NCBI GenBank assembly: GCA_038244815.1
Contig: JBBRTB010000014.1
Location: 52,231 to 116,230 of the forward strand
From: DASVHS01 sp038244815
GTDB lineage: Bacteria; Acidobacteriota; Thermoanaerobaculia; Gp7-AA8
Reading direction: 5' to 3'
Length of the DNA stretch: 64,000 bases
Shown here: piece by piece, positions 9,910 to 17,953 of the stretch
Numbering within the stretch: the stretch's first letter is position 1
Layout of the letters: each line of letters opens with the position of its first letter
Notes under the pieces: generated by a model
Told to the model about the DNA's origin: nothing
What the model saw: the letters and a program-made list of their open reading frames with translations, nothing else
Database searches by the model: none
Made by a program: the position numbers and the translations under genes

Positions 9910-10995
9910 CTAGCCAATCTTACGCGCCTGCCTGAGCCAGGCCATGGCGCTGGCGCGTCTGGCCGTGCGGTCCCGATGGCGCTCCAGTCCCAACTCGATC
10001 AATCGCTCGATGAGCCGCGAATATTTGATCTCCGTCGCCTCCCAGAGCTTCGGGTACATGGAGATGTTGGTGAAGCCGGGCACGGTATTGATCTCGTTGA
10101 CGAAGAGACGGTTCGTGCCTTTCTCGAGGAAGAAGTCGACGCGGGCGAAGCCGCTGGCACCGATGGCGCGGAAGGCCGCCACGGCCAGGCGCCGGATCTC
10201 CTCGACGCGGTCCCGCGGAAGCTTCGCCGGAATGACGAGCGACGAGGCTGAGTCCGCCATGTACTTGTCCTCGTAGTCGTAGAACTCCCGGCCGGCCACG
10301 ATCTCGCCCGGCAGCGACGGCTCCGGCTGTTCGTTGCCGAGCACGGAGACTTCGATTTCGCGCGCATCGAGTCCACGCTCGACGAGAACCCTTTCGTCGA
10401 ATTGAAAGCCGAACGCCATGGCGGCGTCCAGATCGCGGTCGCTCTTGACTTTCGCGACGCCGATCGACGAGCCGCCGTTGGCCGGTTTCACGAAGTAGGG
10501 CAGGCGCAGGGTGTTGTCGACCGCCCGGGCGATTCGCTCGCGCTCTCCACGCCACTCCACTTCGCTCACCAGTACGTATTCGACGACCGGCAACTTGGCC
10601 GTGGCGAACGCGTGCTTCATGTGGCCTTTGTCCATTCCCACCGCGGACGCGGCTACGCCCGACCCGACATAGGGAGCGCCGATCGTCTCGAGATAACCCT
10701 GGAGCGTGCCGTCCTCTCCGCCGGTGCCGTGAATGAGCGGAAAGGCCACGTCGGCGTTCCCGCCGCGCCACCAGGAGTCGAACGAGAAATCGTCGTCACG
10801 GCGATCGCTGCTGTCTCCCATGAGGATTCCGGCGCTGCGTGCGGGTGCGACGAACCCGCCATCGCGGGCGATGCAGATCGGAATGACTTCGATCCGTGTC
10901 TGCGGCGCGGCATTCGCGACCGACCGTGCCGAGAGAATCGACACGTCGTGCTCGGCGCTGCGGCCGCCGAAGATCAGGGCGGTACGGATCGTCAT
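9910..10995 (-). CDS. ddl: D-alanine--D-alanine ligase
   Basis: Ddl joins two D-alanines with ATP for the peptidoglycan stem peptide in the cytoplasm. The 361-residue product opens with TALIFGGRSAEHDVS, has the ATP-grasp lysine region YFVKPANGGSSIGV, and ends its catalytic domain with the metal and omega-loop signature FVNEINTVPGFTNISMYPKLW, a D-Ala-type active site rather than D-lactate. A GGGGG ribosome site is next to ATG 10995. A basic C-terminal tail of about 30 residues exceeds the usual length. Confidence 0.96.
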   Translation of the reverse strand: MTIRTALIFGGRSAEHDVSILSARSVANAAPQTRIEVIPICIARDGGFVAPARSAGILMGDSSDRRDDDFSFDSWWRGGNADVAFPLIHGTGGEDGTLQGYLETIGAPYVGSGVAASAVGMDKGHMKHAFATAKLPVVEYVLVSEVEWRGERERIARAVDNTLRLPYFVKPANGGSSIGVAKVKSDRDLDAAMAFGFQFDERVLVERGLDAREIEVSVLGNEQPEPSLPGEIVAGREFYDYEDKYMADSASSLVIPAKLPRDRVEEIRRLAVAAFRAIGASGFARVDFFLEKGTNRLFVNEINTVPGFTNISMYPKLWEATEIKYSRLIERLIELGLERHRDRTARRASAMAWLRQARKIG

Positions 10996-11031
10996 ATCCC
11001 CCTCAGATTCCTCGCCGTCTGACGCTCCGGG

Positions 11032-12561
11032 TCACTTCGGAATGGGAATGCTTCCCAACAGATACTTCAGGTCGTCATCACGCCAGCGGATGCCGCCGCC
11101 GATGATAAACGCGGTGTGGTTGAGAGCGTTGTCGACGCCGGAGGTCAGGAAGATGCGCGGCGTATTGGGCTTCTCCATCCGCAGCGTGTATTCACCGAAG
11201 ACGCGAACGTGCGGGTTCGAGTCGTAGCGCTGGCCGAAGTCGAACGCCTCACCGGTCAGCCGAATGCGCGGGTTCAGCTGGTAGTCGGCACCGACCCCGC
11301 CGGTGTTGTCGAACAGTCCGACGCGTACGCCCAGGTTGTCGAGCAGCCATCCCGCCTGCGCGGAGACCCGCAGAGCCTGGTCGTAGCGGGTCTCGTGGGT
11401 CACGGTCGTATGACTCAGTCCGGACGTGGGATCGGTCACCGTGTCGATGATGTCCTTCTCATGCTTTCGTCCGGCCGGATCGTCGGCGAACTCGATGTTG
11501 TAGAAGCGATTGCGCTCCATGTTCGGAATGAGCCGCACGGTCACCGCCGATCGCGACCGGCTGCTGAAGTCGATGCCGTCCTGCTTCGTCTCCGCGCCGG
11601 CCAGGTACTCAGACTTCATTCCCAGGTCCAGGCCGATCTTGCCGACGCGGCCCAGCGTGTTCTTCAGCTCGTTCACGCCGCTCTCCACCGACCCCAGCGC
11701 GGTGTTGAGGCGGTTGTATGCCTCCTGGTCGTAGATCAGCTTTCCGACCGTCCCCTGGCCGCTCTTCACCTGGCCGGTGATGGAGTTCATGTTGTCGGTG
11801 GTGGTCTTGAGGTCCGCCGACAGGACGCGCAGATTCTCCACGATCTTGCGCATGTCTTCGCGGTTCTCGCCGACGGTTCCCCCGACTTGATTGGCCACCC
11901 GGTCGATGGACGCGGCCAGTTTCGGGATCGCTATGCGCAGGTCCGCCGTCAGCGCGCGCATGTTGCCCACGGTGGCGTCGACGTTCTCGCGGTTCGCGGC
12001 CACCATCTCCCGCAGCTCGCCGCTCACCTGACGGACGTTCTCGACGATGTCCACCAGCCGTTGCTGACCGGCCGGGCCGCCCACCACGTTCCGCAGCGAC
12101 TCGGTGATCGCTTTCACATCCGTGGCGATTGCGGAGATCTGCGCCGTCACGTCGTCGATCGAGGCCGGCTGCGATCCCTGCAGGGTCACGGTCTGTTCGG
12201 TCGACGTCAGCGGCGTGGCCGCAGTGCCCGGATTGAGCTCGATGTACTTTTCGCCGAGGAGGCCGAGATTGGCGACGTGCGCGGAGGCATTGGAATGCAG
12301 GGGGACGTCGTCATCCAGGTCGAGGGTCACCTCGGCCTTGCCGTCCGGGAGCAGGCGGATGTGCGTGACTTTGCCTTTGCGCACTCCGGACACGCGCACC
12401 GGCGACTTCTCGTCGAGACCGGCCACGTTGTCGAAGATCACCTTGACATGCCGTGTGCCTTTGCCGCGACTGAGGTCGATGTCCTCGATCTTCAGCACGA
12501 AGTAGCCGAGGATGGCCAGGATGATCAGCATGAAGACGCCGACTTTTGCTGCGGAGCTCAT
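11032..12561 (-). CDS. MCE/MlaD-domain lipid-transport-type protein
   Basis: The 509-residue protein starts with one membrane helix (about residues 7-24), then an MCE/MlaD domain (about 38-115; PVRVSGVRKGKVTHIRL, HVANLGLLGEKYIEL). A long helical region follows with repeating NVRQVSGELREMVAANRENV-type heptads, and then a beta-rich C-terminal part that may sit in the outer membrane. MlaD-type proteins form hexamers that carry phospholipids across the periplasm. No Mla ATPase or permease is adjacent. ATG 12561 overlaps the maf stop (ATGA), so translation is coupled. Confidence 0.85.
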   Translation of the reverse strand: MSSAAKVGVFMLIILAILGYFVLKIEDIDLSRGKGTRHVKVIFDNVAGLDEKSPVRVSGVRKGKVTHIRLLPDGKAEVTLDLDDDVPLHSNASAHVANLGLLGEKYIELNPGTAATPLTSTEQTVTLQGSQPASIDDVTAQISAIATDVKAITESLRNVVGGPAGQQRLVDIVENVRQVSGELREMVAANRENVDATVGNMRALTADLRIAIPKLAASIDRVANQVGGTVGENREDMRKIVENLRVLSADLKTTTDNMNSITGQVKSGQGTVGKLIYDQEAYNRLNTALGSVESGVNELKNTLGRVGKIGLDLGMKSEYLAGAETKQDGIDFSSRSRSAVTVRLIPNMERNRFYNIEFADDPAGRKHEKDIIDTVTDPTSGLSHTTVTHETRYDQALRVSAQAGWLLDNLGVRVGLFDNTGGVGADYQLNPRIRLTGEAFDFGQRYDSNPHVRVFGEYTLRMEKPNTPRIFLTSGVDNALNHTAFIIGGGIRWRDDDLKYLLGSIPIPK

Positions 12562-13145
12562 AGTTGGTCCTCGAGAGGGTCGATGCCCACTTTCCTCATC
12601 ATCTGAAACAGCAATGCCAAGGGCAAGCCCACCACGTTCGTATACGAGCCGTGAATCGAGTCGATGAACAACGCTCCGATCCCCTGGGCGGCATAGGCTC
12701 CTGCTTTGTCGAGTGGCTCGCCGGTGGCGACATACCACTCGATATCGTGCTCCGACAGCGGCAACATCCGCACCTCGGACTCCGCTACGCGCGTCTCGCT
12801 ATAGCCGATGCCGGCATTCTGCAGGGTCACGCCGGTATAGACCACGTGAGTTCTCCCTCCGATCAGGTTCAGCATCCGCGCCGCGTCGGCATGGTGGAGC
12901 GGCTTCTCGAGCAGCTGATCGCCGAAGAGCACGGTGGTGTCCGCTGCGATGATCCATCGGGAAGGGTACTTCCCGGAAACCGCACCGGCCTTGTCGCGGG
13001 AGAGGCGCGCCACGTACTCCTCGGGTGCCTCGCCGGGCTGATGCTCTTCCGGCACGTCACTCGGCACGATGTCGAAGGCCATGCCGACCGAGGCCAGCAG
13101 CTCCCGACGGCGCGGTGAAGACGAGGCCAGAACGAATCGCGTCAT
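12558..13145 (-). CDS. maf: Maf-like nucleoside triphosphate pyrophosphatase
   Basis: Maf proteins hydrolyse non-canonical or modified nucleoside triphosphates to monophosphates and are linked to septum control. The 195-residue product has the hallmark opening LASSSPRRRELL, the ADTTV catalytic segment (about residues 68-72), GRTHVVYTGV and GAYAAQGIGALFIDSI. It overlaps the MCE gene by four bases and begins where the toxin-like gene ends, again by ATGA-type overlap. Confidence 0.95.
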   Translation of the reverse strand: MTRFVLASSSPRRRELLASVGMAFDIVPSDVPEEHQPGEAPEEYVARLSRDKAGAVSGKYPSRWIIAADTTVLFGDQLLEKPLHHADAARMLNLIGGRTHVVYTGVTLQNAGIGYSETRVAESEVRMLPLSEHDIEWYVATGEPLDKAGAYAAQGIGALFIDSIHGSYTNVVGLPLALLFQMMRKVGIDPLEDQL

Positions 13146-13405
13146 CAGTCCAGGATCCCTCCGGCCGCGCGGCTGATCGAGAGAACGACGACAAAGCGGG
13201 CCTCCGGCATGATGCGATAGAGGATGCGCAGGTGTGCGGCACGATAGCTCCAGAGACCCTTGAGCGGCTCGAACAGCGGCGCCCCTGCGATCGGATCCTC
13301 ATCGATGGTCTCGAGCGCCTTTCGCACGTTCGTCCGCTCCTCGCCGCCCAGCGATCGCCAGTCTTCTCCGGCCGCCTCGGCCATGCGCAGCCGGTCATTC
13401 CACAA
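13145..13405 (-). CDS. RelE/ParE-superfamily toxin of a type II toxin-antitoxin pair
   Basis: Starting at TTG 13405 the product is 86 residues long, with the RelE/ParE pattern: an N-terminal helix pair (WNDRLRMAEAAGEDWRSL), an acidic helix, then the strands LKGLWSYRAAHLRILYRIM and FVVVLSISR. The start codon lies inside the last codons of the antitoxin gene (11-base overlap), the normal coupling of such modules. A longer frame to 13528 exists but overlaps the antitoxin further and is unlike the family. Predicted mRNA interferase or gyrase inhibitor; the target is unknown. Confidence 0.8.
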   Translation of the reverse strand: MWNDRLRMAEAAGEDWRSLGGEERTNVRKALETIDEDPIAGAPLFEPLKGLWSYRAAHLRILYRIMPEARFVVVLSISRAAGGILD

Positions 13406-13655
13406 GAAGATCCTCCGGCAGGAGCACCGCTCCGCGTCGGACCTGCTCGTCGGCCTCGTCGATACGCTGGCGCAGGACGGCGTCGGCCGCGACAGCGATC
13501 GTCTCACGCAGGGCCAGGTACTCGTCATACGACACGAGCACGACCACGCCGCGTCCGTTGCGCTGGAAAAGAGTCCGCTTACCGGTCAGCTCGCACGCGC
13601 TGACGATCTCGCGCACGTTTTCGTTCAGGTCGAGGATTTCGAGGACGTTTTCCAT
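13395..13655 (-). CDS. Phd/YefM-type antitoxin
   Basis: An 86-residue product with the Phd/YefM fold pattern: an N-terminal strand-helix (LNENVREIVSACELTGKRTLF), the strand RGVVVLVSYDEYLALRET, and a C-terminal acidic tail that would wrap the toxin. It precedes and overlaps the toxin gene. Its first 77 bases lie inside the 3' end of galU in another frame. Such antitoxins usually repress their own operon; no operator was identified. Confidence 0.82.
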   Translation of the reverse strand: MENVLEILDLNENVREIVSACELTGKRTLFQRNGRGVVVLVSYDEYLALRETIAVAADAVLRQRIDEADEQVRRGAVLLPEDLLVE

Positions 13656-14517
13656 TTCCGATCAGGCCCTGCAGGTACGTGTGGAACTCATCACCGAGAC
13701 CGGGGTGGCGGAGTGCGTAGTCGACGGTGGCCTTGAGGTAGCCGAGCTTTTCGCCGGCATCATAACGGTGACCCTCGAATACGTATCCGTAGAAGTCACC
13801 CTGCCGTACGAGCTCCCGCAGGGCGTCGGTGAGTTGGATCTCTCCGCCGGAGCCGCGTTCGGTCTTCTGGATCAGCGGAAAGACGTCCGGGGGAAGGATG
13901 TAGCGGCCGATGATCGCGTAGTGCGACGGCGGTTTGATCTTCGGCTTTTCCACCATGTCGGTGATTTTGAAGCGGCGGTTTCCCTGGAGCTTGCCGGCCA
14001 CGATCCCGTAACGCGATGTCTCCGCCGCCGAAACCTCCATCAGGGCGATGACCGGCCGGCCGGTGTCTTCGAACACTCTGCGCATCTGCTGCAGGCAGGG
14101 TTCTTCGGCCAGGATCAGGTCGTCGGGCAGCAGCACTGCGAACGGTTCGTCGGCGATGGCGTCGCGTGCCATGAGCACGGCGTGTCCGAGCCCGAGAGCA
14201 TCTTTCTGCCGTATGGAGATCAGGTCAACCAGCTTCCCGGTCGCTTCGACTTCGGCGAGCAGGTCGTTCCTGCCGCGCTCGCGGAGCTGCCGCTCCAGTC
14301 CGGAAGAGCGATCGAAGTGATCGAGAATCGATTCTTTGCCTTTGGATGTGATGAGGATCAGCTTGTCAAAGCCCGAGTCATGCGCCTCTTCGATCCCATA
14401 CTGAATGATCGGTTTGTCGACCAGCGGCAGCATCTCCTTGGGGATGACCTTGGTCGCGGGAAAGAAGCGGGTGCCGAAACCGGCACAGGGAAACACACAG
14501 GTGCGGAGCAATGCCAT
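13579..14517 (-). CDS. galU: UTP--glucose-1-phosphate uridylyltransferase
   Basis: GalU makes UDP-glucose from UTP and glucose-1-phosphate for surface polysaccharides. The 312-residue protein has the nucleotidyltransferase signature PCAGFGTRFFPATKVIPKEML and conserved segments LGLGHAVL, LLPDDLIL, VEKPKIKPPSHYAIIGRYIL and GEIQLTDAL. The normal family end is near FHTYLQGLI; here about 26 very basic residues follow, read from the antitoxin gene in a different frame. The native stop therefore seems to have been replaced when the toxin-antitoxin pair arrived. Confidence 0.95.
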   Translation of the reverse strand: MALLRTCVFPCAGFGTRFFPATKVIPKEMLPLVDKPIIQYGIEEAHDSGFDKLILITSKGKESILDHFDRSSGLERQLRERGRNDLLAEVEATGKLVDLISIRQKDALGLGHAVLMARDAIADEPFAVLLPDDLILAEEPCLQQMRRVFEDTGRPVIALMEVSAAETSRYGIVAGKLQGNRRFKITDMVEKPKIKPPSHYAIIGRYILPPDVFPLIQKTERGSGGEIQLTDALRELVRQGDFYGYVFEGHRYDAGEKLGYLKATVDYALRHPGLGDEFHTYLQGLIGNGKRPRNPRPERKRARDRQRVRADR

Positions 14518-14561
14518 GGGACGGGTAGGATACCCGACGGCTTTCCTGCAAGGCCTCGGAA

Positions 14562-14590
14562 TTGCTTTGGCGGCTCAGTAGTGCAAATAT
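14562..14590 (+). promoter_or_regulatory. Tentative promoter of the BNR-repeat gene
   Basis: In the divergent gap between galU and the BNR gene, TTGCTT (14562-14567) and AAATAT (14585-14590) are separated by 17 bases and lie 15 bases before the ATG. The match to consensus is partial. Confidence 0.3.
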
Positions 14591-14605
14591 CTAGTCGGCC
14601 GCGAA

Positions 14606-16531
14606 ATGCGTAAATTCCTCATTTTCCTCACTGTTCTACTCATGTCCACCCCTCTCGCGGCGCAGTGGAGGCGTGCGGGACTCTTCGGCGCCGATGTTCG
14701 GGCTCTGATCGCCGATCCCACCGATCCCGATCTTCTTTTCCTGGGAACGAGCGGCGGGCAGGTTTACGTCTCGGCCGACGGCGCGAAGACGTGGACGAAT
14801 CCGCGCAACGGCATCCCGTTTCCCGGCTACATCGTCGACAACCTCGTGGTCGACCGCAACGGCCGCCTCTGGGCAGCGTGCTGGGGTCTGTGGGGCGGCG
14901 GAGTCGTGGCCGTGTCGAACGATCGCGGAGTGACCTGGATGCGGCGTGATGCCGGTCTCGAGGATGTCTCGGTTCGCGCCATCGCCATCGATCCCAACGA
15001 TGCGGACTTCGTGCTGGTCGGCGGCCCCGAAGGGGTGTATCGCAGCACCAACGCAGGCCAGTCGTGGTCGAAGCTGTCGCCGCACGAGAACGTGGAATCG
15101 CTGGCCATCGATCCGCGCAACCGCGACACGATCTACGTCGGCACGTGGCGGCAGGGCTGGCGCACCGACGACGGCGGCATGACCTGGAAGCACATCGATC
15201 AGGGCATGGTGCTCGACACGGACATGTTCGGCATCACCATCAACGAGAACGATCCGGACAACATCTGGCTGGCCACGTGCGGCTGGGTCTACAACAGCGC
15301 CAATCGCGGCGATCAGTGGACGCGCTATCGCGACGGATTCAACAACCGGCGTATCCACGATGTGGAGATCGATCCGTGCGATCGCGACACGATCTACGCC
15401 GGCTCGGTTGCCGGCCTCTATCGATCGGAGGACGCGGGCAAGAGCTGGTACGTGGTCTCGAGCGAGGACCTCGTGGTCAACTCCATCGTCCTGCATCCCC
15501 AGCGCCCCAACCGCGTGATCCTCGGAATCGAGGGCGACGGCGTCTACGTCTCGAATGATCGAGCCCGGACCTTCACCCGTGCTTCCGATGGTCTGCACAA
15601 CCTGCGCATCACCGCCATCGTTCCGGATCCGCACAAGAGGGATCGAGTGTACGCATCGGTCGCCTTCGGCGGCAGCGCATCCGGCATCTATCGCTCGGAC
15701 GATGCCGGCCACGACTGGACGCGCGTCAGCACGACGCGCCTGCCGGAAGTTCTGTCCATCTCCATCGCCCCGGAGATCAACCCGGAGGCGAAGTTCCTGG
15801 CCGGAACAGAGAAGGGTTTTTTCTGGAGCAACGACGCGTCGGAATGGACGCAGGCGGATCCGTCGAGTTTCCCCATCCGCGTCAACAAGATTCTCCGGTT
15901 CAATCGCACGCGATCGTTCGCGGCGACATCCGAAGGTGTGTTCACCACCCGTGACGGCGGCAAGAAATGGTATCGCCTGGCCGGCGCGGACTCGCGAACG
16001 GTCGACATCGCGCTCGCCGGCGTCAACGGCATGCGCGCTCTGCTCGCCCTCAGCAACGGCGGCCTCAATATCTTCGACGGCGAGAAGTGGTCGGCCGTCG
16101 CCAACGCGCCGGCGACCGGAAGAACGATCGCCATCCGCACGGTGTCGGGTGCGGAGAACGTGTTCATCGCCGGCGCGCAGGGGGTCAAAGCCGGATGGAT
16201 CAACTCCGATCAGCAATGGGTTCCGTCCGAGGCGCCGAACGCGCAGTACGCCTCGGTGTTCGGCTCGACACGGAACACCGACAACGTGCTGTTTCTGACC
16301 TCGCGGGAGCAGCGTGAGATCCTCGTCGGAACACCGGATCAATCGGATTGGCTGCAGCTCGTTCTCCCATCGGTCAATACGGATGTGACGACGATCGCGC
16401 CCGATCCCGGCGGCAACCGCTTCTACGTCGGGACAGTCGGTGAAGGCGTGTTCGTGTACGACGGAAAGACCGAGCGCTACGTGCGGAGCAGGCCCGCGGA
16501 AGTCACGGTCGCCGGCGGGGGAACGCAGTAG
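14606..16531 (+). CDS. Secreted BNR/YCF48-like beta-propeller protein
   Basis: The 641-residue product has a clear signal peptide (MRKFLIFLTVLLMSTPLAAQ). It then repeats a motif of roughly 40-45 residues with Asp-box-like ends: VSADGAKTW, VSNDRGVTW, STNAGQSW, TDDGGMTW, SEDAGKSW, SDDAGHDW. Such repeats form sortilin/VPS10-type or BNR beta-propellers. Proteins like this are frequent in Acidobacteriota and are exported; their ligands are mostly unknown. No catalytic glycosidase residues were recognised. It stands alone on the plus strand, bounded by REP-like repeats downstream. Confidence 0.85.
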   Translation: MRKFLIFLTVLLMSTPLAAQWRRAGLFGADVRALIADPTDPDLLFLGTSGGQVYVSADGAKTWTNPRNGIPFPGYIVDNLVVDRNGRLWAACWGLWGGGVVAVSNDRGVTWMRRDAGLEDVSVRAIAIDPNDADFVLVGGPEGVYRSTNAGQSWSKLSPHENVESLAIDPRNRDTIYVGTWRQGWRTDDGGMTWKHIDQGMVLDTDMFGITINENDPDNIWLATCGWVYNSANRGDQWTRYRDGFNNRRIHDVEIDPCDRDTIYAGSVAGLYRSEDAGKSWYVVSSEDLVVNSIVLHPQRPNRVILGIEGDGVYVSNDRARTFTRASDGLHNLRITAIVPDPHKRDRVYASVAFGGSASGIYRSDDAGHDWTRVSTTRLPEVLSISIAPEINPEAKFLAGTEKGFFWSNDASEWTQADPSSFPIRVNKILRFNRTRSFAATSEGVFTTRDGGKKWYRLAGADSRTVDIALAGVNGMRALLALSNGGLNIFDGEKWSAVANAPATGRTIAIRTVSGAENVFIAGAQGVKAGWINSDQQWVPSEAPNAQYASVFGSTRNTDNVLFLTSREQREILVGTPDQSDWLQLVLPSVNTDVTTIAPDPGGNRFYVGTVGEGVFVYDGKTERYVRSRPAEVTVAGGGTQ

Positions 16532-16553
16532 CGGGCCGGGTCGTGGCGCGTAT

Positions 16554-16719
16554 CCCCCGCCCAGATTCCTCGCGCTCTACGGCGCTTCTAATGACAGGTC
16601 GGCTGGAACCGTGCCCCCGTCATTCCGAAGCCGCGCGAGACGGCGAGGAATCTGGGCGCGGGGCGAACACCACACAACCCCCGCCCGGATTCCTCGCGCT
16701 CTGCGGCGCTCGGAATGAC
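16554..16719. repeat. Cluster of three REP-like elements in alternating orientation
   Basis: About 42-bp units of the form CCCGCCCAGATTCCTCGC...GCTCGGAATGAC occur at 16554-16595 (plus), 16618-16662 (inverted) and 16677-16719 (plus). Adjacent inverted units can pair into long hairpins. The last unit reaches the stop codon of the following minus-strand gene. The same core occurs at 42941-43104, so this is a dispersed family. Confidence 0.8.
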
Positions 16720-17213
16720 TATCCGGGCGGCTGGACCGGCTCCCACACCGGATCGTAGTAGCGCACGGCCAGATACCCGAAGCCCCTCTGCCCATACTCG
16801 GATTTCGGATCGTCCGACAACACCACCACGATGTTCGGGAGGCGGTCGTCGTAGATGATGACCGACGGCGTCTTGAGCGGCTTCGGATCTCCGAGCTCTT
16901 TCCTGAGCATGTTCTTCTGTTCCCTGAAGGCGGCCCGGATATCGGGGATGAGCGCGAAGAGTTCGAACCGCACCGAGCGCAGGCGCTCGCGTCCGAAATC
17001 GAGCGTCATCGATTTGTCGTCGCTGTAATCGACGACGAGCTGCTCCTTGTTCTTGCCGGGTTTCAGGGTCCAGCCGGCATCGCGCAGCGTTCTCTCGGCG
17101 TCGCCGCGGGTCATGCCGATGGTGAGATGAAACGACTGCGGCGCCATCCACGCCGTCTTGCTGTTCGATGGGAAGGAAGCCACCAGTGCGAGGAGGATGA
17201 CGGCGATGGGCAT
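16719..17213 (-). CDS. Small exported protein, BamE/SmpA-like pattern
   Basis: The 164-residue product has an N-terminal hydrophobic signal-like segment (MPIAVILLALVASFPS). It also has a motif FHLTIGMTRGDAERTLRDAGW resembling the start of BamE/SmpA-type folds, and a beta-rich remainder. Its stop lies within a REP-like element. It follows the KDPG aldolase gene by three bases on the same strand, so the two are likely co-transcribed. Function unknown; the BamE comparison is weak and rests on one motif. Confidence 0.7.
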   Translation of the reverse strand: MPIAVILLALVASFPSNSKTAWMAPQSFHLTIGMTRGDAERTLRDAGWTLKPGKNKEQLVVDYSDDKSMTLDFGRERLRSVRFELFALIPDIRAAFREQKNMLRKELGDPKPLKTPSVIIYDDRLPNIVVVLSDDPKSEYGQRGFGYLAVRYYDPVWEPVQPPG

Positions 17214-17216
17214 GCG

Positions 17217-17891
17217 TCAGTGGACGTAGGTGTCCGTTTGAATGTCCTTGCGGGACTGCACGATCGAGGTGGCCAGCATGACCCGGCGTCCGATCTCTTC
17301 CCACTGTTGCGATTTCACGAGATCAGGGACAGCCAGCGACGGTCCCAGGTTCACGGCGACGCAGCCGGCGTCGAGATAGGCGTCGATCATGTCGAGGGGA
17401 ACCGGGCCGCCGGCCAGCATCGGCACATCGCGGATCGGGCCGCGGATCGTGCGGATGAAATCGGGACCGCCGAGATATTGCGCCGGATACACCTTGACGA
17501 TGTCCGCGCCGCTTTCCCAGGCCCGGATGATTTCCGTGGCCGTTCCCGCTCCTGCCACCGAGAGCAGGTCGTTCTCGACGGCGTATTCGATCACGCGGGT
17601 ATCGGTGTGAGGCGAGACGATGACCCGGGCGCCGGCGCGCCGGGCCTGCGCGGCATCGTTCGAGCTGCGTACCGTGCCCGCCGCGACGATGATGTCGTCG
17701 CCGGCATACTTCTGGACGATCGAGGCGATGAGCTCATAGGCGTCGGGAGTGGTGAGAGTGATCTCGACGATGGCGATTCCGTTGCGTGCATACGCTTCGG
17801 CCACAGCCCGTGCCGCCACGGCACTATCCTCCCGCACGACGCCGATGATTTGTTCCGAGCAGACGCGCTCGAGGAGCTCTTTTCGCGACAT
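17217..17891 (-). CDS. eda: KDPG/KHG aldolase (Entner-Doudoroff aldolase)
   Basis: Eda cleaves 2-keto-3-deoxy-6-phosphogluconate to pyruvate and glyceraldehyde-3-phosphate, or the related hydroxyglutarate. The 224-residue TIM barrel has the catalytic base glutamate E43 in IVEITLTT, the Schiff-base lysine K133 in VKVYPA, and the phosphate-binding GAGT and GGP segments. No edd or zwf gene is adjacent, so the pathway context is elsewhere. A small secreted protein gene follows closely. Confidence 0.9.
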   Translation of the reverse strand: MSRKELLERVCSEQIIGVVREDSAVAARAVAEAYARNGIAIVEITLTTPDAYELIASIVQKYAGDDIIVAAGTVRSSNDAAQARRAGARVIVSPHTDTRVIEYAVENDLLSVAGAGTATEIIRAWESGADIVKVYPAQYLGGPDFIRTIRGPIRDVPMLAGGPVPLDMIDAYLDAGCVAVNLGPSLAVPDLVKSQQWEEIGRRVMLATSIVQSRKDIQTDTYVH

Positions 17892-17922
17892 GAATCGTCC
17901 GCGGATAGGTTATCACGCGAAA

Positions 17923-17932
17923 CTGCTAAGCT
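17923..17932 (+). promoter_or_regulatory. Extended -10 element before mglA-bsh operon
   Basis: CTGCTAAGCT contains TGC immediately before TAAGCT, an extended -10 pattern, 21 bases before the start codon. No -35 is evident. The same CTGCTAnnnT form precedes three other genes in the window. Confidence 0.35.
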
Positions 17933-17953
17933 GTTCCGGCGTCGGAGGCGGTC

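Noticed and set aside
14636..16342. Minus-strand open frame of 568 codons opposite the BNR gene
   Set aside because: Shadow frame; the plus-strand product has a signal peptide and regular Asp-box repeats.
16554..16719. CRISPR array
   Set aside because: Repeats alternate in orientation, differ in spacing and have no cas genes nearby; they are REP-like elements.
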